Shown here in pieces: positions 35,668 to 43,426 of a stretch of 53,396 bases of DNA; within the stretch, counting starts at the first letter, position 1, and every line of letters starts with the position of its first letter. The stretch lies in NCBI GenBank assembly GCA_026713545.1, contig JAPOOG010000096.1, forward strand, positions 1-53,396, written 5' to 3'. The stretch comes from Bryobacterales bacterium (GTDB taxonomy: Bacteria > Acidobacteriota > Terriglobia > Bryobacterales > UBA6623). The position numbers and the translations under genes were made by a program. The notes beneath the pieces were generated by a model. The model saw nothing but the letters and a program-made list of their open reading frames with translations, did no database searches and was not told where the DNA came from.

Positions 35668-37521
35668 TTGCCCTCGCTCTCTGATAGTCTCACCCATCGT
35701 GTCGCGACCGGTCTCGTGTGGGCCGGCAGCGCGCTTGCGCTTTACACGGGTGCGACGGGGCCGTTTCACGCGCCGATCCAACGCGGGCTGTTTCTACTCG
35801 TGGTGCTGCCGCTGGTTTTCTTGCAGACGCCGTCGGGCTGGACCCGAAGCAAGTCTGGAGAAGCATCGTTGGGACTCGGGCTGAGTTTACTGAGCCTGGT
35901 CGTCATGGCGTGGACGCTGCTCGACTATGAGCGTCTTTACTCGGAGCCCTTCATCAGCGGATTCGACACGGCAGTCGGGGCGGTCGGGCTGCTGTTGATT
36001 GTCGAAGCCGTGCGGAGGACGGTCGGGTGGGCGGTCGCCGTTGTACTCTTGCTCTTCCTGGCGTACGGGCTATTCGGTCCGTGGGTGCCCGGCATGATGC
36101 TGCGGCATGGAGGACTGAGCCCCGCTGACCTGGTGAGCATCATTTTCTACGGGACGTTCGGGGTGTTCGGGACACCGCTCGGTGTATGCGCGACGTTCAT
36201 TGTGGTGATCATTCTGCTGGGATCGTTCCTGACGGTGACAGGCGGCGCAGAAATGTTCATGAACATCGGCAAGGTGGCTGCGGGGCGATTCGTCGGAGGT
36301 CCGGCGAAGATCGCGGTCGTCAGCTCGTCGCTGATGGGGATGATCACGGGAGCGACGGTAGCGAACGTAGCGACAACCGGGGCGGTGACGATCCCGATGA
36401 TGAAGCGGTCCGGCTATGAGCCGCGCTTCGCGGCGGCCGTCGAGGCCTTGGCGTCGTCGGGAGGCCAGTTGATGCCGCCGATCATGGGCGCCGCGGCGTT
36501 TGTGATGATCGACTACCTGAACATTTCGTACACCGAATTGATGGTGAACGCGATCGTGCCGGCGCTGCTCTACTTCTTCGCGGTGCTGATGATCGTGCAC
36601 TTCCGTTCGGTGAAGGACGGCGTGCGGCCGATCACGGGCGATGAGATCCCGAGCATGCGCGGAGAGTTGACGCAGCGGGGAAACATGCTGCTGCCGATCA
36701 TGGTGTTGATCGTGCTCCTGTCGCTGCAATTCAGTGTGATGTATGCGGCATTTCTCTCTGTGGCATGCGCCATGGCGGTTAGCTTCTTGCGACCGAACAC
36801 TCGCCTGACCGGCAGTGGATTCGACCGGGCGTTTCAGGGCGCGATGCGCGGCATGTTGACACTGACGCCGATTTGCGCCGGCGCCGGAATCATCATCGGC
36901 GTCATGACGGCGACCGGATTGAATCTCAAGATCACTTATTTGATCGAAGGCGTCTCACAGGGGAATCTCTTTGTAACGCTGCTGATGACCATGGTGGCCT
37001 GCATCGTTCTGGGGATGGGGCTTCCGACGGTCGCCGCCTACGTCGTGCTGGCGACATTGATTCCGACAACGTTGACCAACCTCGGGGTGCCGGCGGTCGC
37101 CGCGCATCTGTTCCTGTTCTATTTCGCCATCCTGTCGGCGATTACGCCCCCGGTATCGACCGGAGCTTACGTCGCGGCCGGAATCGCGGGCACGGATCCG
37201 ATACGGACGGGATTCAAGGCGATTGAGCTGGGATTGATCAGTTTTCTGCTGCCGTTCGCCTTCGTCTATGAGCCTGCATTGCTTCTGATGGGCGCCTGGC
37301 AGGACGTTCTGCTGTACGCGGGGACCTGCGCGCTGGGGATCTTCTTCTGGGCGATTGCACTGGAGGGCTACTTCCGCTCTCCCGTCCCGACGGTGGCGCG
37401 CGGCGCGCTGTTCACGGCCGGGGTGATGTTGATCTGGCCGGATATCTGGGCCTCGCTTGGAGGCTGTGTCGTCGGAGCCTCGACGCTGATGATGCTGCGG
37501 CGGGCCGTGGTCAGGGTGTGA
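35668..37521 (+). CDS. TRAP transporter fused permease (small plus large subunits)
   Basis: 617 residues from TTG 35668 (no better start in the frame before the first helix). About 16-18 hydrophobic segments: a DctQ-like N-terminal part to about 130, then a DctM-like part with GTFGVFGTPLGVCATFIVVI, FVGGPAKIAVVSSSLMGMIT, GASGGQLMPP-like ASSGGQLMPPIMGAAA and VLGMGLPTVAAYVVLATLIP-type stretches, ending AILSAITPPVSTGAYVAAGI. This is the usual single-chain partner of TAXI binding proteins. It imports the ligand with sodium or protons. Confidence 0.92.
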   Translation: MPSLSDSLTHRVATGLVWAGSALALYTGATGPFHAPIQRGLFLLVVLPLVFLQTPSGWTRSKSGEASLGLGLSLLSLVVMAWTLLDYERLYSEPFISGFDTAVGAVGLLLIVEAVRRTVGWAVAVVLLLFLAYGLFGPWVPGMMLRHGGLSPADLVSIIFYGTFGVFGTPLGVCATFIVVIILLGSFLTVTGGAEMFMNIGKVAAGRFVGGPAKIAVVSSSLMGMITGATVANVATTGAVTIPMMKRSGYEPRFAAAVEALASSGGQLMPPIMGAAAFVMIDYLNISYTELMVNAIVPALLYFFAVLMIVHFRSVKDGVRPITGDEIPSMRGELTQRGNMLLPIMVLIVLLSLQFSVMYAAFLSVACAMAVSFLRPNTRLTGSGFDRAFQGAMRGMLTLTPICAGAGIIIGVMTATGLNLKITYLIEGVSQGNLFVTLLMTMVACIVLGMGLPTVAAYVVLATLIPTTLTNLGVPAVAAHLFLFYFAILSAITPPVSTGAYVAAGIAGTDPIRTGFKAIELGLISFLLPFAFVYEPALLLMGAWQDVLLYAGTCALGIFFWAIALEGYFRSPVPTVARGALFTAGVMLIWPDIWASLGGCVVGASTLMMLRRAVVRV

Positions 37522-37696
37522 GTCCCATCCGTTCGAATAGGCCGTAGTCCGGTGGAACGCCGTTGCCGAGCGCAGCCGGGCGAATTCCGGTTGGACCTTG
37601 GACCATGGGACGAAGATACCCCGTGTCTCCATCCCTTCCCGCAGTGCAGTTCAGCCGGCCTGCCGGAACCCCGATTCACCTCACCGGGCAGCACGC

Positions 37697-38335
37697 TTAC
37701 TCGTCCTCCAATATTTTCGCTCCCAGCGCGCCCCCCGCGGCGCTGAATCCCACGGTAAACACCAGCGTCACGATCAGGCTTATCAGCAAAAGAAAGCCCA
37801 AGACAACCGGATTGTCGATCAGTTGCAGTATCTGCCGCTTCACCTCTTCCTGTGCAGGCGTCTGTTCGATCTGTTGCCGGAACAAATCGCTAAAGGCGCC
37901 CTGACCCGCGAACAGCATGTTCACGGAGCTGATCACGAGCGAAATGGCGAACGTCAGGATGCCGGTCAACACTCCTAGGCGGCCTCCTTGAGACGGCTTC
38001 GGTTTCGCGCCCGTCTTGCGGCGATAGATGTAAACCGAGAGAAAGCCGCACGCCGGGTACCAGATGAAAGACAACAGGTAGAGGAACGGCATGTTGGACA
38101 GGAAAGCCGCCAGCAGGGCTCCGAAATAGCTGGAGCGAAGCGCGTCGGAGTTGCCGAGGCCGATCGGCTTCTCGCGCTTCTCATCCGGGGCTTGCTGCCG
38201 GCGAGCCCGCTCTAGGGCTTCTTGTGCCTGCGTCCGTTCCGCTTGCTCCGCTTCCTCGCTGAGTGGCCGTCCGCACATCGGACAGAACTGTGAACCATCC
38301 GGAAACGCCGCGCCGCAAGTGCAGGTCGAGTTCAT
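37697..38335 (-). CDS. Zinc-ribbon membrane protein (DUF4190-like)
   Basis: 212 residues from ATG 38335. Starts MNSTCTCGAAFPDGSQFCPM with C-x-C and C-x-x-C zinc ligands, then a charged linker (EEAEQAERTQAQEALERARR), and two or three helix pairs (FGALLAAFLSNMPFLYLLSF, GRLGVLTGILTFAISLVISS). Function is unknown. It is transcribed away from the ACAD gene in the same direction. Confidence 0.7.
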   Translation of the reverse strand: MNSTCTCGAAFPDGSQFCPMCGRPLSEEAEQAERTQAQEALERARRQQAPDEKREKPIGLGNSDALRSSYFGALLAAFLSNMPFLYLLSFIWYPACGFLSVYIYRRKTGAKPKPSQGGRLGVLTGILTFAISLVISSVNMLFAGQGAFSDLFRQQIEQTPAQEEVKRQILQLIDNPVVLGFLLLISLIVTLVFTVGFSAAGGALGAKILEDE

Positions 38336-38572
38336 GCAATCGCCCCAATACAAGGACGGTCTACTGTAACAGGTCTGTCCTCGCCGGTTCCTTGTCCGTC
38401 AACAGAACTCAACCGGTCAATCTGCCGATGGCGAAAGGGATGGAACGCAGCATGAAGAACAGCGTCTCCGGTTTGGCTTTCGGACACCAACAACGGCCCG
38501 CGGGCCTCTTCCGCCACAAAACCGCTGAACAGTACGGAGCAGGTCCGGCGCACGATCACCTCACAACAAAAA

Positions 38573-39742
38573 CTACGAAAAGGCCGGCAGCCCGGTCACC
38601 TGCTGGCCCATGACCAGGGTGTGAATGTTGTGCGTACCTTCATAGGTTTTGACCGTCTCGAGATTCGCCATATGGCGGAAGACGGAGTACTCATCCGTGA
38701 TTCCGTTGGCGCCCAGCAGGTCGCGAGCCCTCCTCGCCACTTCGAGGGCCATCCAGGCGTTGTTCCGCTTCAGCATCGAAATATGAAAGAACTTGAGAAG
38801 TCCCTTCGACTTGAGCCGGGCGGCGTGAAACGCCAGCAACTGCGCCTTGCTGATCTCAGTGACCATCCATGCCAGCTCGCTCTGCACAAGCTGGTGCGAG
38901 GCCAACGAACGGTCGCCGAACTGCTTCCGCAACAGCGTGTATTGCCGCGCCGTTTCATAGCAATCCATCGCAGCGCCGATACATCCCCAGCCGATCCCGT
39001 AGCGCGCCTGCGACAGGCAAGCGAGCGCCGTTTTCAAACCCAGGGCTCCCGGCAGCGCATTCTCCGCGGGAATGCGGCAATCCGTGAAAGCCAGGCTCGA
39101 AGTCACTGAAGCCCGCATCGACCACTTGCCGTGAATATCCGCCGTCGTGAATCCCGGCGTGCCCTTCTCGACGAGGAAGCCCCGGATCTGTTCATCCTCG
39201 CGAGCCCACACCAGCGCGACATCCGCCAGCGTTCCGTTCGTGATCCACGTTTTTTCGCCGTTCAACACAAACGAGTCGCCGTCACGAACCGCCTGCGTGC
39301 GCATTCCGGACGGATTCGATCCAAAGTCGGGTTCAGTCAGGCCGAAGCATCCGATCCTCCTGCCGGCCCGCAACTCCGGCAACCAGAGGGCCTTCTGCGC
39401 TCTGCTGCCGTATTCGAGGATCGGCCACATCACCAGCGCACTCTGCACAGACACGAAACTCCGGACCCCGCTGTCTCCCCGCTCCAACTCCTGCATCAAC
39501 AGGCCGTACTCGACATCCTCCATGCCCGCGCAACCGTATCCTTCAAGGTTTGCGCCGAGGAAACCCAACTCACCCAGCTCCGGAATCAAATGTAACGGGA
39601 AGCGCGCTTCGCGGAAGCACTCCCTGATGACGGGCAGGATGCGGTCATCCACAAACTGCCGGGCCGTTCGGCGGACGAGCTTTTCCTCCTCGGAGAGCAG
39701 ACAGTCCAAGTCGATGAAGTCCACGCCTCGAAAGGAAAACAT
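38573..39742 (-). CDS. Acyl-CoA dehydrogenase, glutaryl-CoA-dehydrogenase-like
   Basis: 389 residues, full length. The catalytic base is E368 in KTYEGTHNIHTLVMGQQVTG, the position used by glutaryl-CoA and some short-chain dehydrogenases. FAD contacts are GCFGLTEPDFGSNPSGM and WITNGTLADVALVWA. R-rich KTYEGTHNIHT is close to the GcdH tail. It oxidises a CoA thioester, probably glutaryl-CoA in lysine or aromatic breakdown, with electrons passing to ETF. It stands alone. The substrate arginine cannot be placed with certainty. Confidence 0.85.
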   Translation of the reverse strand: MFSFRGVDFIDLDCLLSEEEKLVRRTARQFVDDRILPVIRECFREARFPLHLIPELGELGFLGANLEGYGCAGMEDVEYGLLMQELERGDSGVRSFVSVQSALVMWPILEYGSRAQKALWLPELRAGRRIGCFGLTEPDFGSNPSGMRTQAVRDGDSFVLNGEKTWITNGTLADVALVWAREDEQIRGFLVEKGTPGFTTADIHGKWSMRASVTSSLAFTDCRIPAENALPGALGLKTALACLSQARYGIGWGCIGAAMDCYETARQYTLLRKQFGDRSLASHQLVQSELAWMVTEISKAQLLAFHAARLKSKGLLKFFHISMLKRNNAWMALEVARRARDLLGANGITDEYSVFRHMANLETVKTYEGTHNIHTLVMGQQVTGLPAFS

Positions 39743-40111
39743 CAGGTCGGCACCAAGCTAGTTTTTCCTCCGCCCGTATGCGGATCATTCAAGCTGAAAA
39801 CATCCGGGCCGATGTCAACGCCGCTTGAGCAGGCGGATGTTTCAGGTCAGTAGAACGGACGGGACACTCCATCGTAGCGTGCCCTACGCAAATCCGACAT
39901 TGGGCCAACCCAGTGAACGGTAAACAAGTAACAGGTCTGTCGTTTCAAGCGGCTAAGTAGTTCTACGAATAGCCGACGTACATTCAGCCTCATTGATCTG
40001 ACTTTGCCGGAGGCAAGAAGAGCGGCGACTGGAGGCCGCCAATGCGCTTGCCATCGCAGGAAACCTGTTCCCACAGGAGGCGGAGCCCAAGCCCTCTTCC
40101 GGGAAGAGGAC
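39743..40111. other. Intergenic stretch with an imperfect stem-loop
   Basis: No gene was found. A stem with arms 39794-39806 and 39834-39845 (12 pairs, one bulge, 27-base loop, CTGAAAACATCCG against CGGATGTTTCAG) lies near the ACAD start. At 40093-40109 CCTCTTCCGGGAAGAGG can pair just past the stop of the next minus-strand gene, without a T-run. Confidence 0.5.
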
Positions 40112-41509
40112 TCAAGTGGTTGCCGCGTCCGCGGCAAGGGCGTTCTTCAGCGCGGTCTTCATGGCTTGCTCGCACTCGGGGAAAGCGATCCAACCGTAGT
40201 GGTCGTTGTAGCCTTCGGCAGCGTCCTTCGCGGAGGGGATGTAGCCGGGCGCGCACTCGCCGTACCCCATCACCATGACGAAGGAGTCGGGGCGCATTTC
40301 CTGAGCCCAGAGTTGATACTGGACGAATGATTCGGCCGGCATGAGAACGAGTTGGGCCGGGCCGAAATCGATGGCGGGCACGTCGATCGAATGACCGGCG
40401 TCATAGCGCTCGCGCCAGCTAAGCCCCAGGGCGGCCGTGAGGCGGGGGCGCTCTCCGGCCGCGTCGTCGGCGATGGTCCTGCGGTATTCCTCGAGCCGGT
40501 AGCCGGGCGATTGACGGGGCTCCATGCGCAGAGGAATGTTGCGGAACCCGACGGCTTCGAGCGGCCGGGTCCCGGTTGCATCCCAGGCCTCGGCCATGGC
40601 CTTGTGGAGGCGGTCGGCGAAGATCGGGCGGTTCGCCTTACTGCCGTCGTTGTACTTGCCCACGGTGAGGTCGCCGCTGCAACCGGAGACGTAGATCTGC
40701 TTGACACCGGGCGTGTCCTGCTGCCGGCGGCGGCGGGCCATGCCGACGAAGTCCGCCGAGATGTCGCCGTCGCCGTAATAGCTCATCGGATGCGTCGCAT
40801 AGCAACTGAGCGCCGCCACGGCTTCCTCACCGGACCAGAAGCTGATGGTCTTCACATAGGGGTCGACGAGGCCTTCAGGCAGCGCGCGGACGGCCGGATC
40901 GCGGGTCGTGCTGCCGCGGCCCCACGAAACCGGGCCTTCCGCGGTGACGTAGCGGCGGCTCGAGGCGAGTCGATCGGCCTTGGCTTGACCGAGTCCGATG
41001 CGGTCGATCGGCCGCCGGTCGGCGAGGCTTTCGCGAACGGAAGTGGCGACGCGCTCGATCATGCGGTCTTCGAATTCGACGTCGCAGAGCGCACCGGGCA
41101 AATCGTGCTTCTCGAAATAGCTCTGCGCGACGCGGTCCGTGTAAGGAGCGTCGTGTTGGTGAAGGCAGGTGACCAGCACACGCTCCTTGGCCGTGCCGGC
41201 GGCCGCGGCGAGTTTCTCGCGCCAGCCTTCGTAGGACTCATTACGGATTTCACACCAGTCGACGGCACAGAGAACCATGGGCTGTTCGGGGCCGTGCAGG
41301 ACAAAGCCATGCGCGAACAGCGGGTCGACAATCGAGCGCGAAACGCGGTAGGCCAGCAGGGGGTGACCGGCGGCCGGCGGCGTGACGTCGGCCTGAAACA
41401 GAGACAACGAGAAAGCCGGCGCTTGCGGGCCGCCGCACGAGGGAAGAGCCAAGCCGGCAAGGGCTGTGGAAGAAAGAAAGTCGCGGCGTGTCGGGCGGTG
41501 GGTTGTCAT
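40112..41509 (-). CDS. Tat-exported neutral/alkaline ceramidase-like protein
   Basis: 465 residues. The N-terminus TRRDFLSSTALAGLALPSC is a Tat signal ending in a lipobox-like C26. The zinc-binding region of the neutral/alkaline ceramidase family is seen in TCLHQHDAPYTD and SCYATHPMSYYGDGDISADF; SGCSGDLTVGKYNDGS contains the S/C pair near the catalytic site. Ceramidases cut the amide of ceramide, but many bacterial members have other amide substrates. It follows the hydrolase gene by eight bases and the two are one operon. Confidence 0.8.
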   Translation of the reverse strand: MTTHRPTRRDFLSSTALAGLALPSCGGPQAPAFSLSLFQADVTPPAAGHPLLAYRVSRSIVDPLFAHGFVLHGPEQPMVLCAVDWCEIRNESYEGWREKLAAAAGTAKERVLVTCLHQHDAPYTDRVAQSYFEKHDLPGALCDVEFEDRMIERVATSVRESLADRRPIDRIGLGQAKADRLASSRRYVTAEGPVSWGRGSTTRDPAVRALPEGLVDPYVKTISFWSGEEAVAALSCYATHPMSYYGDGDISADFVGMARRRRQQDTPGVKQIYVSGCSGDLTVGKYNDGSKANRPIFADRLHKAMAEAWDATGTRPLEAVGFRNIPLRMEPRQSPGYRLEEYRRTIADDAAGERPRLTAALGLSWRERYDAGHSIDVPAIDFGPAQLVLMPAESFVQYQLWAQEMRPDSFVMVMGYGECAPGYIPSAKDAAEGYNDHYGWIAFPECEQAMKTALKNALAADAATT

Positions 41510-41517
41510 GGCCGTCC

Positions 41518-42186
41518 TCAGTGCTGGTCAGTAAGCCAATCGAGGATGCGCTCCATCAACTCTTTGGCTTGCGGGGTCTTGAAGATGTGCTGCGCGTGGG
41601 AGGAGCCGTCAAGGACGACCCATTTCTTGGGCTCGCTCGCTTGATCGAATTGCCGGCGGCGTGCCGGAAGATGGTCTCCTTTGGTGGTGATGAAGAGCTT
41701 GTCGCCTCGCATCGCGGCGGGATCGTCGATGGGCGAGTGCGCCAGCAGGACGAGCCGGTCGATGGAGCCGGGTTCGGCCTCGGCGGCGGCTCTTGCCGCG
41801 GCGCCTCCGCCCATGCTGCCGCCGACAACCGAGACACGTTCACAGCCCGTCTCCTCGAGGTACTCGACCGCGCCGAGGATGTCGAGGTAAAGAGCCCGCC
41901 TCAGGCTGCCCGGCTTGGAATCGCCGTAGCCCCGGAAATCGATCGCCAGAACTCGCAGGCCGGCTCGCACCAGACGCGTTGCCTGCTCGTCCCAGCTCTC
42001 TTTGTCGAAGACGGCTCCGTGGGCCAGCACGACCCCATGCGCCCCCCCGCCATAGAGGTTGGCGTGGATTTTGCCGCCGTCGCTCGTGTCGAAGGAGACC
42101 TTGCGGAAGGCGGCGTCGGCAGGTGAAGCGGCCGACGGCAGCACCGAGAAGAGCAGGACGAGTACCGTCACGGACACGGAAGCCAT
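41518..42186 (-). CDS. Secreted alpha/beta-hydrolase
   Basis: 222 residues from ATG 42186, where a signal peptide starts (MASVSVTVLVLLFSVLPSAA). The frame is open much further upstream, but that part runs through R1 repeats and is rejected. The nucleophile elbow is VGGSMGGGAA (Ser in GxSxGG), preceded by VVLAHGAVFDKESW and RVLAIDFRGYGDS; the acid is in LFITTKGDHLP and the His in DGSSHAQHIF. It hydrolyses an ester or amide outside the cytoplasm. The adjacent ceramidase-like gene, eight bases downstream, suggests a shared lipid or amide pathway. Confidence 0.85.
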   Translation of the reverse strand: MASVSVTVLVLLFSVLPSAASPADAAFRKVSFDTSDGGKIHANLYGGGAHGVVLAHGAVFDKESWDEQATRLVRAGLRVLAIDFRGYGDSKPGSLRRALYLDILGAVEYLEETGCERVSVVGGSMGGGAAARAAAEAEPGSIDRLVLLAHSPIDDPAAMRGDKLFITTKGDHLPARRRQFDQASEPKKWVVLDGSSHAQHIFKTPQAKELMERILDWLTDQH

Positions 42187-42526
42187 TGTAGGCCACGGGA
42201 AGACGGTTCTCGTCAGAAGCCATGCAGGCAGCTCCGGACGAGCCGCTTGCACGCGGCAGAAACTGCTGTCGAGGCAATACAGAACGTTCCCCTTTCTCAG
42301 CATGGGTTCCTCTTGCGTTGGTCGCAGCCCAAGGAGCCCAGAGGGCGGCGGGAACTTCGGCGGACGGCGCGCAGACACCGGCTCCGGGGGGCCGAAGAAT
42401 AGCGGGAAATGCCGGGAAATAGTGGGAAGAAAAATCGTTATCCGTCGGAAAAAAAAACCAGAATATCCCGGAATGGTCCCGTCAACATGCACAGCGAAGT
42501 CGTTATATTGCGGCGGGGGCGGCGGT

Positions 42527-42563
42527 AAAGTCCGTGTTTCGTGTCTCGTGTCTCGTGAAAAAC
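42527..42563 (+). repeat. R1 dispersed repeat, copy f (with 7-bp units)
   Basis: AAAGTCCGTG then TTTCGTG, TCTCGTG, TCTCGTG, then AAAAAC. The units are 7 bases and end in TCGTG. Confidence 0.85.
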
Positions 42564-42741
42564 ATAAAGGCCGAGTTGCTGATGCGGACGGTGTACGGAC
42601 AGCGGCTCGGGGCACCCCTTGCCGCTCGATGCCGCGCAATGCCACGCGAACGGGTGCAGAGAAGCAGTGACCGTGCGACGATTTTTCGTGACGCGACATT
42701 TTTCTCCGCCCTGGCGCACCCATGGCGACCCGAACGGCGAT

Positions 42742-42779
42742 AAAGTCCGTGTTTCGTGTTTCGTGTCTCGTGAAAAACC
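42742..42779 (+). repeat. R1 dispersed repeat, copy g (with 7-bp units)
   Basis: AAAGTCCGTG, then TTTCGTG, TTTCGTG, TCTCGTG, then AAAAACC. It lies about 215 bases after copy f in the same orientation. Confidence 0.85.
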
Positions 42780-42988
42780 TTACCGGCCGTGTTGCCGGCG
42801 CGGCGGACGGCCGCCGCCCCAGCGAACACCGCGCCGAGGGCAAGTCGATCCGGATGATTCCCGACATCCTGTCCTCATGCTAGGCAGGCCGGGGCGGAAA
42901 AAAAAGACTGAAGGGCTTCAGTCCAACATGTTCTGCTTGTCTCGCCAGGGGAACTTCTCTCATTGCGCCGACACGAGCCAGAAAACGC

Positions 42989-43017
42989 TTGACAGAGCCG
43001 TCCTTTTACGTTACAAT
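42989..43017 (+). promoter_or_regulatory. Sigma-70-type promoter of blaI-blaR1
   Basis: TTGACA at 42989-42994, 17 bases, then TACAAT at 43012-43017. This is close to the consensus (TTGACA-17-TATAAT). Predicted start of transcription is near 43023-43025, so the message would begin only about 4 bases before the blaI ATG at 43028. Confidence 0.75.
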
Positions 43018-43025
43018 ATGTAGCG
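43009..43025. promoter_or_regulatory. BlaI-type operator covering the -10 box
   Basis: CGTTACAATATGTAGCG, an imperfect palindrome with TACA...TGTA half-sites three bases apart, as in BlaI/MecI operators. It covers the -10 hexamer, so repressor binding would block RNA polymerase directly. Confidence 0.7.
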
Positions 43026-43027
43026 TT

Positions 43028-43426
43028 ATGAACCGTAACACCTGGAACGATCTCAGTGGACTCGAAGAGCTCGTGATGAGCCTTGTGTGGTCCAGAGGTT
43101 CGGTGACAGCCGAGAACGTTCGGACTTCCCTGGCCGCCCGGCACCCGATGAAAGACTCCACCGTCCGGACGGTCCTTCGACGCTTGGAGAGCAAAGGCTA
43201 TTTGACGCACACCGTGGAGGGCCGCACGTACCTCTATCGTCCCCTCGATCCTGGTGAAAACGTTGCTGCTCAAGCCGTCCGCAGAATCGTCGACCGATTC
43301 TGCAACGGCTCCATCGAGCAGCTCCTCATCGGGATGGTCGACAACGACGTCATCGAAGGCAAGGAACTCGAAAGATTGGCCAGACGAATCGCAGCAACCC
43401 GCGAGACGAAGAGGAGAAAACCATGA
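43028..43426 (+). CDS. BlaI/MecI-family repressor
   Basis: 132 residues from ATG 43028 (a longer frame to 42989 is the promoter region and is rejected). A winged-helix DNA-binding domain covers residues 5-75: LEELVMSLVWSRGSVTAENV, then MKDSTVRTVLRRLESKGYLT, then RTYLYRPLDP. The C-terminal part forms the dimer and contains the stretch cleaved by BlaR1-type sensors. It likely represses itself and blaR1 through the operator above. Its end overlaps the sensor start by ATGA. No beta-lactamase gene is nearby, so the true target is probably the cell envelope. Confidence 0.9.
   Translation: MNRNTWNDLSGLEELVMSLVWSRGSVTAENVRTSLAARHPMKDSTVRTVLRRLESKGYLTHTVEGRTYLYRPLDPGENVAAQAVRRIVDRFCNGSIEQLLIGMVDNDVIEGKELERLARRIAATRETKRRKP

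Larger units (their letters stand above)
42187..42988. other. Long intergenic region with two R1 repeat copies
   Basis: About 800 bases. Reading frames across it give the FTRHETRNTDF-type text of the R1 repeats, not a protein. R1 copies lie at 42527-42563 and 42742-42779. The DNA between them, with several GC-rich short palindromes, shows no gene. Confidence 0.6.

Noticed and set aside
40352..41644. Plus-strand frame of 430 codons over the ceramidase-like gene
   Set aside because: It is the GC-rich antisense shadow of a gene with a Tat signal and family motifs.
42527..42779. CRISPR array suggested by repeated GTTTCGTG units
   Set aside because: The units are 7 bp with no spacers of constant length and no cas genes are present.
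42187..42867. Upstream extension of the alpha/beta-hydrolase frame
   Set aside because: The added residues come from R1 repeats (FTRHETRNTDF text), and a good signal peptide starts at 42186.
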